DNA of 64,000 nucleotides, taken from Eutreptiella sp. 'Long Island Sound 2002'. Taxonomy: Eukaryota > Euglenozoa > Euglenophyceae > Eutreptiales > Eutreptiaceae. Each line of letters opens with the position of its first letter. Within the stretch, counting starts at the first letter, position 1. The translations under genes were made by a program, and so were the position numbers. The notes beneath the pieces are model-generated. The model was not told the origin of the DNA, searched no databases, and worked only from the letters and a program-made list of their open reading frames with translations. Below, piece by piece: positions 32,262-42,871 of the stretch. Location of the stretch: positions 43,575,722 to 43,639,721 of the forward strand of contig OZ038385.1 in assembly GCA_964036045.1 (NCBI GenBank). Reading direction: 5' to 3'.

Positions 32262-32272
32262 AGAAGGTTTTA
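32262..32272 (-). repeat. Terminal 11 bp of the G2 LTR, cut off by LTR-B
   Basis: agaaggtttta continues as tagtaatttc at 43675. G1 has the uninterrupted sequence at 27789. tttta (32268-32272 and 43670-43674) is the TSD of LTR-B. Confidence 0.9.
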
Positions 32273-33070
32273 AGTAAGAAAAAGTGCTTTTCCATTGCTT
32301 TGGGACATACTCTAGTTGTATTAGAGATGCACTGAGCATCCATGCATTTTTATCTTAGTATTGGTCCAGCCAAAAGTGGTGAGAACACATTTTGACCTAT
32401 GGAACCAAACACCCAATCAGGATATGGAGTGGACCCCTTAATCCCCTTTCAATCAGAAGTAAAACATCGTTTCCTGAGTTGACTGAGCACTGACATACCT
32501 AAGGTAGGGCCTATGAATTTATCTATGTTTTTCCATGAATACTTATCTGCCCTAGTGGTATGCACCATAGGGGGTTAGGCACCTCTTTTTGAGAGGTCCT
32601 GGGTTCAATTCCTGGTCAGCCTAACTAAGTAGGAAGATCCCATGTGACATGGCAGTGACCTCATCGCCACATACCATGCCACCTCAGCACATATGGGACC
32701 CAAAACAAAGAGTGCACATCTCCTAAGATGGCACTATGGAGAGAGAGTGATCCTGAGGCAGTTTTCTAACTCTTTTCCCAAAACATTTCAGCTATCTCTG
32801 TGAATATGCATTCATTTGTATCCTGAGTTGCAGTTTCTGTGAATATCTAATCATCTTTCACTGTTTACACTGCAGCCCTTCATGCTTTGATCCTGAATTA
32901 CCTTCTCCTTGCATACTATTGGCTTGGGCTATCCTGGATTGAGTTGGCTTTACTGTATTTCAACAAACAAAAGCTTTTCATCATCCAAAACCAGCAGCAG
33001 GACACCCTACAGCAACAACAAGCAGCAGGAGAAGCAAAAACACAGTGCTGAAAACACTATAAACTTTTCT
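32273..33070 (+). repeat. 5' LTR of LTR-B
   Basis: Starts agtaagaaaaagtgctttt and ends aaacttttct. It contains a tRNA-like segment at 32552-32620. The LTR should hold promoter and polyadenylation signals; none is unambiguous. Confidence 0.95.
32552..32620 (+). promoter_or_regulatory. tRNA-like segment inside the LTR (Pol III A/B boxes)
   Basis: tagtggtatgca (A-box-like), a perfect anticodon-type arm CCTCT-TTTTG-AGAGG, and ctgggttcaattcctgg (T arm with B box GGTTCAATTCC) come in tRNA order. It is repeated in the 3' LTR (43151-43219) and, on the minus strand, in the G1 (28231-28303) and G2 (~44108-44180) LTRs. The acceptor stem is not convincing, so it is a tRNA-derived or tRNA-mimicking segment. 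Confidence 0.5.
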
Positions 33071-33083
33071 GGTAGCAGAGGCA
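33070..33083 (+). promoter_or_regulatory. Primer binding site of LTR-B
   Basis: tggtagcagaggcag: the first 12 bases are complementary to the 3' end of eukaryotic initiator tRNA-Met. The initial T is also the last LTR base. Confidence 0.85.
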
Positions 33084-33167
33084 GCCTGTCTCTGTGCACC
33101 GGCAGCGACCCCGCGCCGTACAACCAGTGCTCCGAGCAGGCAAATACAAGCAGAAGGGCGGATTAAG

Positions 33168-35669
33168 ATGGATCCAGGAAGAGTGGACGCCGAGGTGAAC
33201 ACAGCGCCAGCGCCAGAGGCACCGGCAAGGCCGGCGCCTGACGCTGTACCTTCGGTGGACCCCTTACATGGGCCAATGGATACGGCGGAGGACTCCTTGG
33301 ATGGCCTCCAGACGGCCTTTGGGGCCCTGTCGGTGAAGGAAATGGTCTCTCAGCCTCAGCCTGTGAAGAGGAAGAGAGGAAACGAGAGCGAGAAGGATGC
33401 TGGAGAAAGAGCAGACGAAGGAGAGGAGCAAGGGCAAGACCCGACGGATGTCCCTACCTTCGAAGGCGCACCAAGCGCTTCTGGCCTCCATGCATCACCC
33501 TCTCCCATAACCACCACACTCCCAGCCGCCGCTACATCCACTTCCACAACCAACCAGCCTATGGCAGAGGGCACAGGCTTTACTGGCATGCCTCACTACC
33601 CCGCCTATGGCATGGGCCCACCTACCACTGCGCTCCTTGAGGCAACTACTGCCAGTGAGCCGGTGGCTTCCAGCTCTGCGCCGCGTTGGTATGCGGCTGA
33701 CCATCCCCATCCACTCCACGCCACTGGAACCTACATGGAAGTTCCTGGGTATGCTCCTGGGTGTGCACCTGGGTATGCACCCCTGAGTGGGTTGAGGAGA
33801 GGACCAGAGTCTCTGGGAGGCAGGAGTAGAGGATCGGGAAGATCCTCCAACAGGTCCCTGACGCGGTCGGAGATCAATGAGGTGCTCCGAGCAGCCACTT
33901 CGCAAATCGTGAGCGACCTCACGCAAGAGATCAGGGAGAAACTGCAGCCCCTGATGATCCCGTCCCATGCGTCACCTACGACAGTGGGAATGTCACCCCA
34001 CCGAGTACAGGCTAACCACCTGGCGGCAGGGTTGACGAATACCCTGGGGAGCCTGAGGAGCCGACCGATGCCGACTCCTGCAGCAGTACCGAGAAGTCCA
34101 TTCGTCCCGAGGACAGCCCAGCCGCCCTACAGTCACGTGACGAACTCGACGAGGGCCGAGCTGGACCAGCTGGGGCTGACAGCCCTAAGGGCTATGGTGG
34201 ACGTGGAGCCTTCTGGCTCCAGTGATCTAGGCGGAGACCCCTCCGATGATGGGCCGCCTTCGATGACTTCTTCTTCGCCATCAGATGACGAAGACCCTGA
34301 GGACCCTGAGGACCCCAAGGGTAAGAAGAAGAAGAAGAAGAAGAAGAAGACCCGACGCCCTGAAGGACGCCGGGCTCAGGAGGCGAAGGCTATTGCCACC
34401 TCCAAGATAGTGGTGAACCTGCCTGAATTCACAGGCAAGGACCTCAGCGAGTTTGCTGAGAACTTTGGCCGGTTCCTACGACTGACCGGCCAAACCCACG
34501 CGAGTGGGCGAGTGAAGTGCGACCTGCTCCTGCAGTGCTGCAAGACGAAGTACCTGGAGAAGCAGGTCAGGCAGATCGTCACCAACTCCGCCACCTTTGC
34601 CGACGTGTTGGTTGCCCTGGAGAGGCAGTACCCAACCTACGAGACCGACCTCTCCATCAGGGCCGAGATCCAGAACCTGCCCGTGCTGCCGAACAACCCC
34701 AAACCCGGCAGGGTCTCCGAGCTGTTGGCGGACCTGGACCACTGGGCTGGACGACTGACGCCCGGCTCCTACAGCAGCGACGACCTGCTGTTTTGGTTGT
34801 GCTCCAAGCTCCCCCGTGAGCTATGGGACGAGTGCCGTCTGACGGCTGAGCGCAAGGCTAGATCCCTCCGCTACGAGGATCTATGCGTGCTGCTCCTGGA
34901 GATGGCGCTGGAGAAGGAGAGCGACCAACACCTGAACCACTACCGTCCTGGTGGTGGAGGTTCTGGAGGCAAAGGGTACCAAGGGTCCCGACCTGGGCAG
35001 GGGACTACCCCCAAACACGCCCACGCCCGCCTAATGGAGAACGTGAAGGAGCTATTCTGGTGTGATGCCAGAGATGAACAGGGCCACCTGCAGCATGCCT
35101 CCGACTGCGAGCAGCGAGACTGCTTTGTAGTCCAGGGGAAGCAGCAGGAAAAGATCACCGGCGCCAAGGTGAAGCTGCCGGATCATTACCGCTGCACCAT
35201 CACGTGTGCATTCTGCGGTAAGCGGAAGCACTATGAGGACGAGTGCTACCATAAGCAACGCCTATCGGCGAAGCTTAAGGGGGAAGATCCTGGCAAAAGC
35301 TCCGGCAAAGGTGGAGGCAAGGCCAAAGGCAACGACTCCGGCAAGGGCAAGTCGACAGGACGTGGTCAAGGGGGTCAAGACAAGGGTCAAGGCGGACGAG
35401 GAGGAGGCGCTAATCGCCAGAACGACAACAAGAACAAGGACAAGAACGGAGGTAACCCCAACCCTAATCCAGGGGGGAACTCCGAGCCCTCTGGAGGGCA
35501 GTCTGGACCTACCACACGCTCACAGACGCAGGCCCAGCAAGAACAAGGAGCCAAGCGTGAGCATGAAGGTGGTGACGACGGCAACGCCAAGAAGAGAAGC
35601 CGTTTCATGAGGATGGCCCGCAAATTGCGGAACAAGGGGTTCGAGGTGACCTGTCCCGCGGAATTCTGA
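33168..35669 (+). CDS. gag: Gag of LTR-B
   Basis: 833 residues from ATG (aagATGG context). The first ~400 residues are Pro/Ser-rich with an acidic-basic stretch and a Lys run encoded by an (AAG) microsatellite at 34323-34351. Residues ~414-590 (IVVNLPEFTGKDLSEFAENF ... LEKESDQHL) form the helical capsid-like region. CAFCGKRKHYEDEC (about 681-694) is a CCHC zinc knuckle for RNA packaging. A Gly/Lys-rich linker and basic tail close the protein. It ends TGA CGG; the downstream frame stays open into Pol, so ribosomal readthrough would give Gag-Pol. G1, G2 and LTR-A carry broken homologues. Confidence 0.93.
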   Translation: MDPGRVDAEVNTAPAPEAPARPAPDAVPSVDPLHGPMDTAEDSLDGLQTAFGALSVKEMVSQPQPVKRKRGNESEKDAGERADEGEEQGQDPTDVPTFEGAPSASGLHASPSPITTTLPAAATSTSTTNQPMAEGTGFTGMPHYPAYGMGPPTTALLEATTASEPVASSSAPRWYAADHPHPLHATGTYMEVPGYAPGCAPGYAPLSGLRRGPESLGGRSRGSGRSSNRSLTRSEINEVLRAATSQIVSDLTQEIREKLQPLMIPSHASPTTVGMSPHRVQANHLAAGLTNTLGSLRSRPMPTPAAVPRSPFVPRTAQPPYSHVTNSTRAELDQLGLTALRAMVDVEPSGSSDLGGDPSDDGPPSMTSSSPSDDEDPEDPEDPKGKKKKKKKKKTRRPEGRRAQEAKAIATSKIVVNLPEFTGKDLSEFAENFGRFLRLTGQTHASGRVKCDLLLQCCKTKYLEKQVRQIVTNSATFADVLVALERQYPTYETDLSIRAEIQNLPVLPNNPKPGRVSELLADLDHWAGRLTPGSYSSDDLLFWLCSKLPRELWDECRLTAERKARSLRYEDLCVLLLEMALEKESDQHLNHYRPGGGGSGGKGYQGSRPGQGTTPKHAHARLMENVKELFWCDARDEQGHLQHASDCEQRDCFVVQGKQQEKITGAKVKLPDHYRCTITCAFCGKRKHYEDECYHKQRLSAKLKGEDPGKSSGKGGGKAKGNDSGKGKSTGRGQGGQDKGQGGRGGGANRQNDNKNKDKNGGNPNPNPGGNSEPSGGQSGPTTRSQTQAQQEQGAKREHEGGDDGNAKKRSRFMRMARKLRNKGFEVTCPAEF

Positions 35670-38600
35670 CGGGGACGCTCTGGTGGCACCCAAGACCTGG
35701 TGTTTTGGGTACGTATCCGACTAGGGGGACGTGAATACCTGGGGGTACTGGATACTGGAGCCACAATATCGATAGTGGCCAAGAAAATTTTACCTTGTGG
35801 GAGCCTGAAGAACACCATGACCACCGCCGCTATACGGATTGGGGATGGACATGTGGTGCACAGCTGCGGGGACTGCGAAGTGGAGGTACCTATGGGCTCC
35901 AGGACTATCGCCCATCGGTTCTATGTGATGGACACTGATGCCTTCGACTTTGTACTGGGTACTGACTTCTTCGTGCAGCACTCCCAGATACAATCCCTGA
36001 CGCTGCAAACGCCCTACCTCCTGTACGTGGACCACGGCAGTGGCAGAGAGTCTGTGCCACTGGAGCAGTCGGAACATACCTCGAGTTACCTGAGACTATC
36101 GAAGGAGGAGCCCTCGAACATGATGGCGGCCTCCAAAACTGAGGACTACCAACTATTGGGGGAAGTCCTAGACCAAGGTCTGAAGGAGTTGGGTTACTCT
36201 CGAGAAGACCTAAGTGTGGAGCTGTTCGCCAGCGACAAGCAGCATGTACTGGACCTATACTGCAGCAAGGGGAAGAACTGCAGCTACAAATTTTACTGGC
36301 CCTCTTTCGGGATGGCCTACGGGAACCCCAGATTCAGTGAACTGGGGAAGGTGCTGACCAAGGTGGCCTTGGAACGTTCCCGTATGGTCCTGTGTTCCCC
36401 CGATTGGGGAGCCCATGGGGGCAACGAGTACTGGCGAACCCTCCTTGACAAGCTGACTATCAGCTCTGTGCGGTTACCTGATGAGGCCATCTACGTGCCT
36501 CTGGGACGCAAGACGCCCATTGGGAAGCCCGGATGGGGGAGTATGCTCAGCGTGGTGGACGGGAGTCTTACCACCATCCCCTGGGAAGACCTAGACCCTA
36601 CTCTGGTCCAGGCTATACAACGAGAAAGCGATGGACTCGCCTTGAGTGACTTGAAGGATCGCCTACGACCTCAAGATGCTGTTGAAACTACACCCGGAGG
36701 AGATGAGTACGTCGTGACTGACACCAACGCCCCCAACTCTCCCTGTCATGTACCTGTTCCTGATGGAGTCTCTGAGTGTGGACTATCTGAGCTACCTAGC
36801 TCTATCCACTCAGACGACGAAACTGAGCACGACGCCTTCTTCGTGCAGACTGCGGTGGAAGAAGTGGAGAACGCCGAGTACGTCGCCCCACTAAAACCCC
36901 TACTCTCCATGAGGGTGGAAGACCCCGTGGATGAAGAGCTGGACCCTCGATCCAGGCTCAGGGAGTATGTGGATTCCAAGAGGAAGTTGGTGGCGAAAAA
37001 GCTATGCTACGCGAAGCCTACCCGCAGCTCATGGCCACTGAAGCAAGGACGGATGGGAGACCTATCCCAACTGAAGGAGGACCTCGAACAGAAGATCACC
37101 ACCTGGCAAAGGGAGGTAGATCTCAAGCTCATGAAGAGCGTATGGGGTGCCCATGTGAGGACCCCAGAGGAGGACGACCTCTCGGAGGAATGTGTATGTG
37201 AACCCCCTAAAGCGTGCCTATGTTGCCATCGTCCACCGGAGATGGTTGAGCAAGACCTTCTGTATGCCTACCAAGGGCTGAAGGATGCTACCGCGGGCGA
37301 AGAGTCGGTGGAGGACCACCTCCCGACGTCTATTCAAGGGGCAAGCAACTTACACTCCGACGAGGACATGGAGGACAAGATCAAGGTACTGGACCCGCGG
37401 GTACAAAAGCTGATAAGGACCTATCTGGAGGTGTTCGGAGAACTACCCCCTCCAGCCTCATGCGACAAGCTGGTACAGATGGACCTCAAGCTGAAACCCG
37501 AGTTCGTGGGTCACAAGATCCGGAGGAGACCCTATCCAGCTCCTAAAGAGCAGGCCGACGAGATTGAGCGACAGATACAAGAATGTATCGACGCTGGCCT
37601 AGTCCTGGAGTACAAGGATGGGGACTACCCCCTACACTGCAGCCCCTGTTTCCTGGTGGCTAAACCTGGGTCTACAGCCAAACGGCTGGTAGTGGACTAT
37701 GGAGAGCTGAACAAGAAGACGCTGAACCACTCAGGGTCCATTCCCAATATGGAGTCTACCCTGGAGAAGATAGCCTCCTGTCGCTACAAGACCAAGATGG
37801 ACAAGCGAAGTGGATTCTGGCAAGTGGACCTGACGCCCAACGCGCAGGAACTACTGGCCTTCATCACCCCTCAGGGGAGGGTATTCAAGTGGAAGGTCAT
37901 GCCATTCGGCGTGGCTAACGCCCCCGCTCTGTTCCAAGAGCTGATGAACAAGATCTTGTCCATCCTACGAAGGAGACCTAAGGTGCAGGAGCTCATATCC
38001 CGTGGGGCCCAGATGGAGGCTCACATCGACGATGTATGCCTCGGGACCAATACCCAGGAGGATCACCTAATCCTCTTGGGTGAGTTCTTTGCGGTCTGCC
38101 AGGAGAACCACACACGACTCAAGCTGGAGAAGTGTGAGTTCATGCAGGAGACCATGCAGTACCTGGGGTTTGACGTTGGCTATGGGTGGTGGACCCCAGC
38201 GGCCTCTAAGGCCCAACCCCTGATGGATGCCAAGGTACGACACGAAGACCCCAAGAAAGGACTTCATGATGTACGCAGTTTCATTGGGGCGTGCAACTTC
38301 TATCGCCGCCACATCAAAAACTTCACCTACACCAGCGCGGTACTGACTGACTTGATCAAGAAGAGTACTACTTGGCGCTGGGGCCCACAAGAGCAACAAG
38401 CGTTTGACGAGCTCAAAGACAAGGTAGTCAACGCTAAGTGCTTGGGCGTGCCTAGGGCCCAAGGGGAGATTATCCTGGTGACCGACGCCAGCAATGTGGG
38501 CGGTGGTGGAACGTTGTTCCAGTGGCAAGCACTAGAGAAGGAGGAGTTCGACTCGGCCATTTCCCAATGGGGGACGGAAGGTCTCAACCGAGATGGAACC

Positions 38601-40598
38601 CTCAAGCACAGCTACCCTGACGACAAGTGGGTCCTAGTACCTCTGGGCCACTGGAACTGGAAGTGGAACCAGGCCAGGGGGAACTACTCCACCTATGAGC
38701 AGGAACTGCTCGCGGGTATGCTGGTGCTATCCTCACAAGCACGACTGTTGGGGAGTAACCCTGTGGTCTGGCTATGCGACCAAGAACCGGTCCGCAGTTT
38801 CCAGAAGGGCCCCCCACCTGAGAAGGCCAAGCTACGTCGCTGGTGGACCTACCTCAGTCAACTACGGCTGACGGTACACCATATCCAGGGAGTGAAGAAC
38901 GAGTGTGCCGACTACATCAGCCGCAACAACTTCGACGCCCTGATTGGTGCCCGGTCTGAAGCGCTGGCTAAGGAGGCGTTCAGCCGTATGGACGTACACC
39001 TGGACCTGAACATGACCATGATACGCCCCCTGGATGGACTCCAACAATCGGAGTACCTACAGGAGTTTGGGGATATCTACCGGCGCCTGGAGAAACGCCT
39101 TGAACCCCTCCTGGTCAACCAAGACCAGTGGAAGCGGGACAAGAGCTACCTCTGGCACGAGGACCGCATCGTGGTGCCTAGTGACCGAGTCCCAGCGCTG
39201 CTGAAGTGGACCCATGAGTCCAGTGGTCATGTGGGTGCTGACCGTACCCTGAGGCTGTTCAAGCAGTGGTTCCACACTACGTGGACTGACGACCAGCTGC
39301 GGAAGACGCTCCTGCCTATCGTGGACAAGTGCCCGTGCAGGTCCTGTAAACCAGGGGATATCAGGGACAGAGGTCTCTACTCGACCCTGCCCATCCCTCA
39401 CTGTGCTAACAGTGTTCTATACGTGGACTACACGGAGATGCCGAAGTTCGGGGGCTATGACTTCGCCCTCGTGGTAACCTGTGGGTTGACCAGGTTTACC
39501 AGGGTGTTCCCATGTACCAAGCACATTACCGGAGAGGAGACTATCAAGATACTCCTGGAGGAGTGGTTTTGTGTCTATGGGGCGCCCAAGGAGATCAACT
39601 CCGATGAGGACGTACGAGTACGCTCAGATACTGGCTGGTACAAGAGGGTCCTGAGGTCCCTCAATGTCCAGGTGTCTACGGGGATTCCCTACTCTCACAC
39701 GAGCAACCCCCTATGTGAGCGACAGATTCGTGTCCTGAAGGAGAACGTCAGGATATGGTGCAAAACTGAACGCACCAGAGACTGGGTGAGACTACTCCCC
39801 GTCATATCCTTGATGATGAACTCCCAAGAGAGTTCAGCTACTGGCTACTCGCCACATGAGCTATTCATGGGGCGCCCGGCATGGTTCCTACATGCCCCCT
39901 ATCCAGAGGACACCCATTCTTCTGTGGGTGAATGGGTCCAAGAGCAACAAGCGAAGGTGGACAAGGCCAAGGCTCTGCTCCAGAGAGTGAGGGAGCGTCA
40001 GTGGAACAAGAAGAACAAGCACCGTGTACCGGCCACCTACCAAGAAGGGCACTGGGTGCTGGTGCACCACAGTCGACTACCCGCCTGGCCACGCTCTACC
40101 AGCGATGACCCATACTTCGGGCCGTACAAGATCCTATCTGTGGATGGACACCGTATCACCGTGCGGTGTTCTCCCCGTCTAGGGGGGACCCTGGTGTGCG
40201 CCGCTCAACACCTGAAGCGCTACCATGATCCTGAAGACCTCTGTGGGGAGGAGTGGGAGCTGAACGACGAGGAAATCGCCGCTCTGGACCTACAAGGGGC
40301 TGCCAGCCCTATGGAAGTTGAAGGTGAACTCCCCGACATGAACGTCGAGGAGATGGCTAAGGAGGGCTTCTACCTGGTGAAGTCTGTCCTACGCCACCGC
40401 TATCGCCAGGGTTGGCGCTTCCTCACCCTCTGGGAAGGGTTTGGAGTCGAAGAGGCCACCTGGGAGCCCTTCTCTGCATTTGTTCTACCTGAGGGACGCC
40501 TAAACTCAGTTCTGGTTGACTACTTGTCCCAGAACAACCTTGGTGAGTTGTTGAGGCTCGCTGAGACGCTTGCCTCCAAGAATAAAGCTAGGGACTGA
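35670..40598 (+). CDS. pol: Pol of LTR-B: PR, Dam-like domain, RT, RNase H, IN, chromodomain
   Basis: Same frame as gag and no ATG near the start. Residues from 35700: protease LDTGA (~17-21); Dam-methylase-like domain (~172-265, VELFAS ... AYGNPRFSELGKVLTK ... CSPDW); acidic linker; RT (~620-860) with DYGELNK and the catalytic box HIDD (~774) in place of the usual YxDD; RNase H (VTDASNVGGGG, ~925); integrase zinc region (HESSGH ... CPCRSC, ~1170-1220); D/D-35-E core (YVDY ~1238, SDED ~1298, CERQ ~1337); chromodomain (YLVKSVLRHRYR ... TWEPFSAF, ~1556-1600), which in this group directs integration to marked chromatin. No internal stop or shift. At 1632 residues Pol is long for Ty3 elements because of the extra domain and linker. 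Confidence 0.95.
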   Translation, partial: RGRSGGTQDLVFWVRIRLGGREYLGVLDTGATISIVAKKILPCGSLKNTMTTAAIRIGDGHVVHSCGDCEVEVPMGSRTIAHRFYVMDTDAFDFVLGTDFFVQHSQIQSLTLQTPYLLYVDHGSGRESVPLEQSEHTSSYLRLSKEEPSNMMAASKTEDYQLLGEVLDQGLKELGYSREDLSVELFASDKQHVLDLYCSKGKNCSYKFYWPSFGMAYGNPRFSELGKVLTKVALERSRMVLCSPDWGAHGGNEYWRTLLDKLTISSVRLPDEAIYVPLGRKTPIGKPGWGSMLSVVDGSLTTIPWEDLDPTLVQAIQRESDGLALSDLKDRLRPQDAVETTPGGDEYVVTDTNAPNSPCHVPVPDGVSECGLSELPSSIHSDDETEHDAFFVQTAVEEVENAEYVAPLKPLLSMRVEDPVDEELDPRSRLREYVDSKRKLVAKKLCYAKPTRSSWPLKQGRMGDLSQLKEDLEQKITTWQREVDLKLMKSVWGAHVRTPEEDDLSEECVCEPPKACLCCHRPPEMVEQDLLYAYQGLKDATAGEESVEDHLPTSIQGASNLHSDEDMEDKIKVLDPRVQKLIRTYLEVFGELPPPASCDKLVQMDLKLKPEFVGHKIRRRPYPAPKEQADEIERQIQECIDAGLVLEYKDGDYPLHCSPCFLVAKPGSTAKRLVVDYGELNKKTLNHSGSIPNMESTLEKIASCRYKTKMDKRSGFWQVDLTPNAQELLAFITPQGRVFKWKVMPFGVANAPALFQELMNKILSILRRRPKVQELISRGAQMEAHIDDVCLGTNTQEDHLILLGEFFAVCQENHTRLKLEKCEFMQETMQYLGFDVGYGWWTPAASKAQPLMDAKVRHEDPKKGLHDVRSFIGACNFYRRHIKNFTYTSAVLTDLIKKSTTWRWGPQEQQAFDELKDKVVNAKCLGVPRAQGEIILVTDASNVGGGGTLFQWQALEKEEFDSAISQWGTEGLNRDGTLKHSYPDDKWVLVPLGHWNWKWNQARGNYSTYEQELLAGMLVLSSQARLLGSNPVVWLCDQEPVRSFQKGPPPEKAKLRRWWTYLSQLRLTVHHIQGVKNECADYISRNNFDALIGARSEALAKEAFSRMDVHLDLNMTMIRPLDGLQQSEYLQEFGDIYRRLEKRLEPLLVNQDQWKRDKSYLWHEDRIVVPSDRVPALLKWTHESSGHVGADRTLRLFKQWFHTTWTDDQLRKTLLPIVDKCPCRSCKPGDIRDRGLYSTLPIPHCANSVLYVDYTEMPKFGGYDFALVVTCGLTRFTRVFPCTKHITGEETIKILLEEWFCVYGAPKEINSDEDVRVRSDTGWYKRVLRSLNVQVSTGIPYSHTSNPLCERQIRVLKENVRIWCKTERTRDWVRLLPVISLMMNSQESSATGYSPHELFMGRPAWFLHAPYPEDTHSSVGEWVQEQQAKVDKAKALLQRVRERQWNKKNKHRVPATYQEGHWVLVHHSRLPAWPRSTSDDPYFGPYKILSVDGHRITVRCSPRLGGTLVCAAQHLKRYHDPEDLCGEEWELNDEEIAALDLQGAASPMEVEGELPDMNVEEMAKEGFYLVKSVLRHRYRQGWRFLTLWEGFGVEEATWEPFSAFVLPEGRLNSVLVDYLSQNNLGELLRLAETLASKNKARD

Positions 40599-42864
40599 AC
40601 CTTACCCTTACCTGCCAAAGCGTATGTGTGAGTGTGCTAGTCCTAAGGTCCTGAGAGCAAGCCGCAGAAGTGGTGTCCTAATTATACCCAAGTCTGCGCC
40701 CTTGCTGAACCTGGAGGGTTGGCTTATTGATGCCACGGGGTACGCCCCGGGTCTCCCCTCCCCTATGCGCCCAATTTCTGTGCTGGCGCAAAACCTTGGG
40801 GGAATACCCAGAGTGTTAATCCAGGTATTGTTTTCCCTACCTACCTGTCTACTACAGGGAGGGGTGGCCAAAAGCTATGAAGGCATGCAAAACGCCTGTT
40901 TGCTATGTGGCCAAAAACACTAACCTAACCCACTGTCACAGCCCACCAACCCAGCTAAAATTGCAGGAAAAGGGTGGGACAGTGACACGCCCCCTACAGG
41001 TCCTACACACCCTACAGTGGCACCATCCTGGTGGGCGAGCACTGGGCAACTGGCTCTAGCCCCCACTCAGGACTACCACTCCTACACGCACACTCTACTT
41101 GGCGTTGCGAAGAGGAAGGTCTCGAGGGTCCTAGCGACCCACCTGTGAAATGACAAGAGAACACAGCGCTGCTAAGCAACTGTGGCCTCACAGGGGACGC
41201 CACAACGCGTTTCCCCTGCAAGGGCTTGGAGGGAAGGAGTGCTCTCGTGTGCAAAGCGCAGATGTCGATGAAGTCGGACTCCCTGCTCTGCCACAGGCGG
41301 AGCGGAGCTACTTGTTTGTGTGATCTGCGCCCCTGTTTAGCAGGGCATAAAAAAATGCTGCTGCACCACTCACCCTACCTGCCCACCTGTAAAACAAAGG
41401 CAAATGAAAGGGCGTTTGCGGCGGAGGAACCAAGGCACACTCCAGGTATTATACCCTTCTCAGTGTGCCCTATAATACGCTGTCCGCAAACACGCTGCAT
41501 GGAGCAGCTACCCTTGTCAAGCAAGCAAGCGTTAAGGGACTCCTCAGGTTCTCTTAAAGAACGTACCGAGGAGCCCCTGGGTAGCCTAAACAAGGTTTAC
41601 CGTGCGCACTTCGCGTGGCCTACCCTTTAATGCGTGTGTGCATGCACGAGTATGCGACAAGTTCGTGGGCATACCTGCCCATCTACGCGTAAATCCTGAC
41701 TCCACCAGGGGGTGGCCCCGCCTGGGCGTACCTACCTTACCTACCGCTGGGAAGTGAAGCAAGGTGAGAGAACAAAAGGGGCGCACGCGAAGAACGTTGC
41801 TATGCACTTGTGTGTATGACTAATCACCCTGATCTGACCGCTAATCATCTGCAATCTTTCTAATCAATCCCTCTACCGCGTCCTATCGTGGTTATCGTTG
41901 TTAGCGCTGCTACACGACTCGTTCACGGAGACACGAGACGAGCAATGTGTATGCGGCATGCAAGACAAGCATACCTGTAGTTTATACCTGATTCATTGAA
42001 GTCTTTTCAATTGATTTTCGAATTCTTGAATTTTTGAAGCTTCTATTAGTGTGGGTGGAATCTGTATGTTTGTTTATTAATGTGTGTCTCGTCATTTTCA
42101 AGACTACGTGATACATACGTTTATAATTCCATTATTTTTCCATTTTCCGGCGCTTCGCTAGGAGCCGCTCCTGCGCGCCGCCATTTTGTGCGTATGAATT
42201 TCTGGATTTAAAAAATCCAGAGATGACTATAATTTCTATAAAAATGTGCTGAAGATGCACAATTGGATTCTGCTCAGGTGCGTCGTTTCAGAAAAATTCT
42301 ACGCCGTCATTTGACGGATTTTGGTGTCGTCGCTTCGTTTTTGCGTGGATTCGTCCAAATTCCTCCCCTTCCTGTCTCTGCAGATACCCACGCGCAGCCT
42401 CGCTGAGTAGGCCGTGTTCGGGCCGAAACGCAGGTGCCTGGAGAGACTGAGCAGAACGAAGACCCCACCAAGGGGCAGATTTAATTTTCTTTCGACTCCC
42501 TTCGCCCTAAGACAGGTCACAGGTCGCCAGCAGGTTTACGAGAACCCATGCGAGTGTGTATAATGTGTCTTGCGTTTGGGTTGTGTCGACGCTGCGTCTT
42601 GGAGGGAGGGATGCATATGCACATGTTTGGCATGCTCCCAATCTAACCTAACCAAGCCACAGGAGCCCCGGCAGCGCCAAGAGCGCTGAGTCTTCTGTAG
42701 GAAACTGTACAATCAGAGCAGCAAAAGGACGCCAGCCATGGTGGGCGCCCATTTTTCAGTGTGAGGGAGACTGTAGGTATTTTAAAGTAGATGTGGAAAC
42801 CAAGGAAAGGCCAAGAAAAATTCCCTTTTTCCTAAAATGCGACAGTGGTGGCCACCACAGCACA
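40599..42864 (+). other. 3' noncoding region of LTR-B
   Basis: No supported ORF. 40760-41640 is conserved with LTR-A (14040-14910), including hairpins at 41446-41478 and 41540-41573. The remainder is AT-richer and unlike LTR-A. Confidence 0.75.
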
Positions 42865-42871
42865 AGGGGGG
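42865..42871 (+). promoter_or_regulatory. Polypurine tract of LTR-B
   Basis: aaggggggag crosses into the 3' LTR, matching the tract of LTR-A. Confidence 0.8.
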
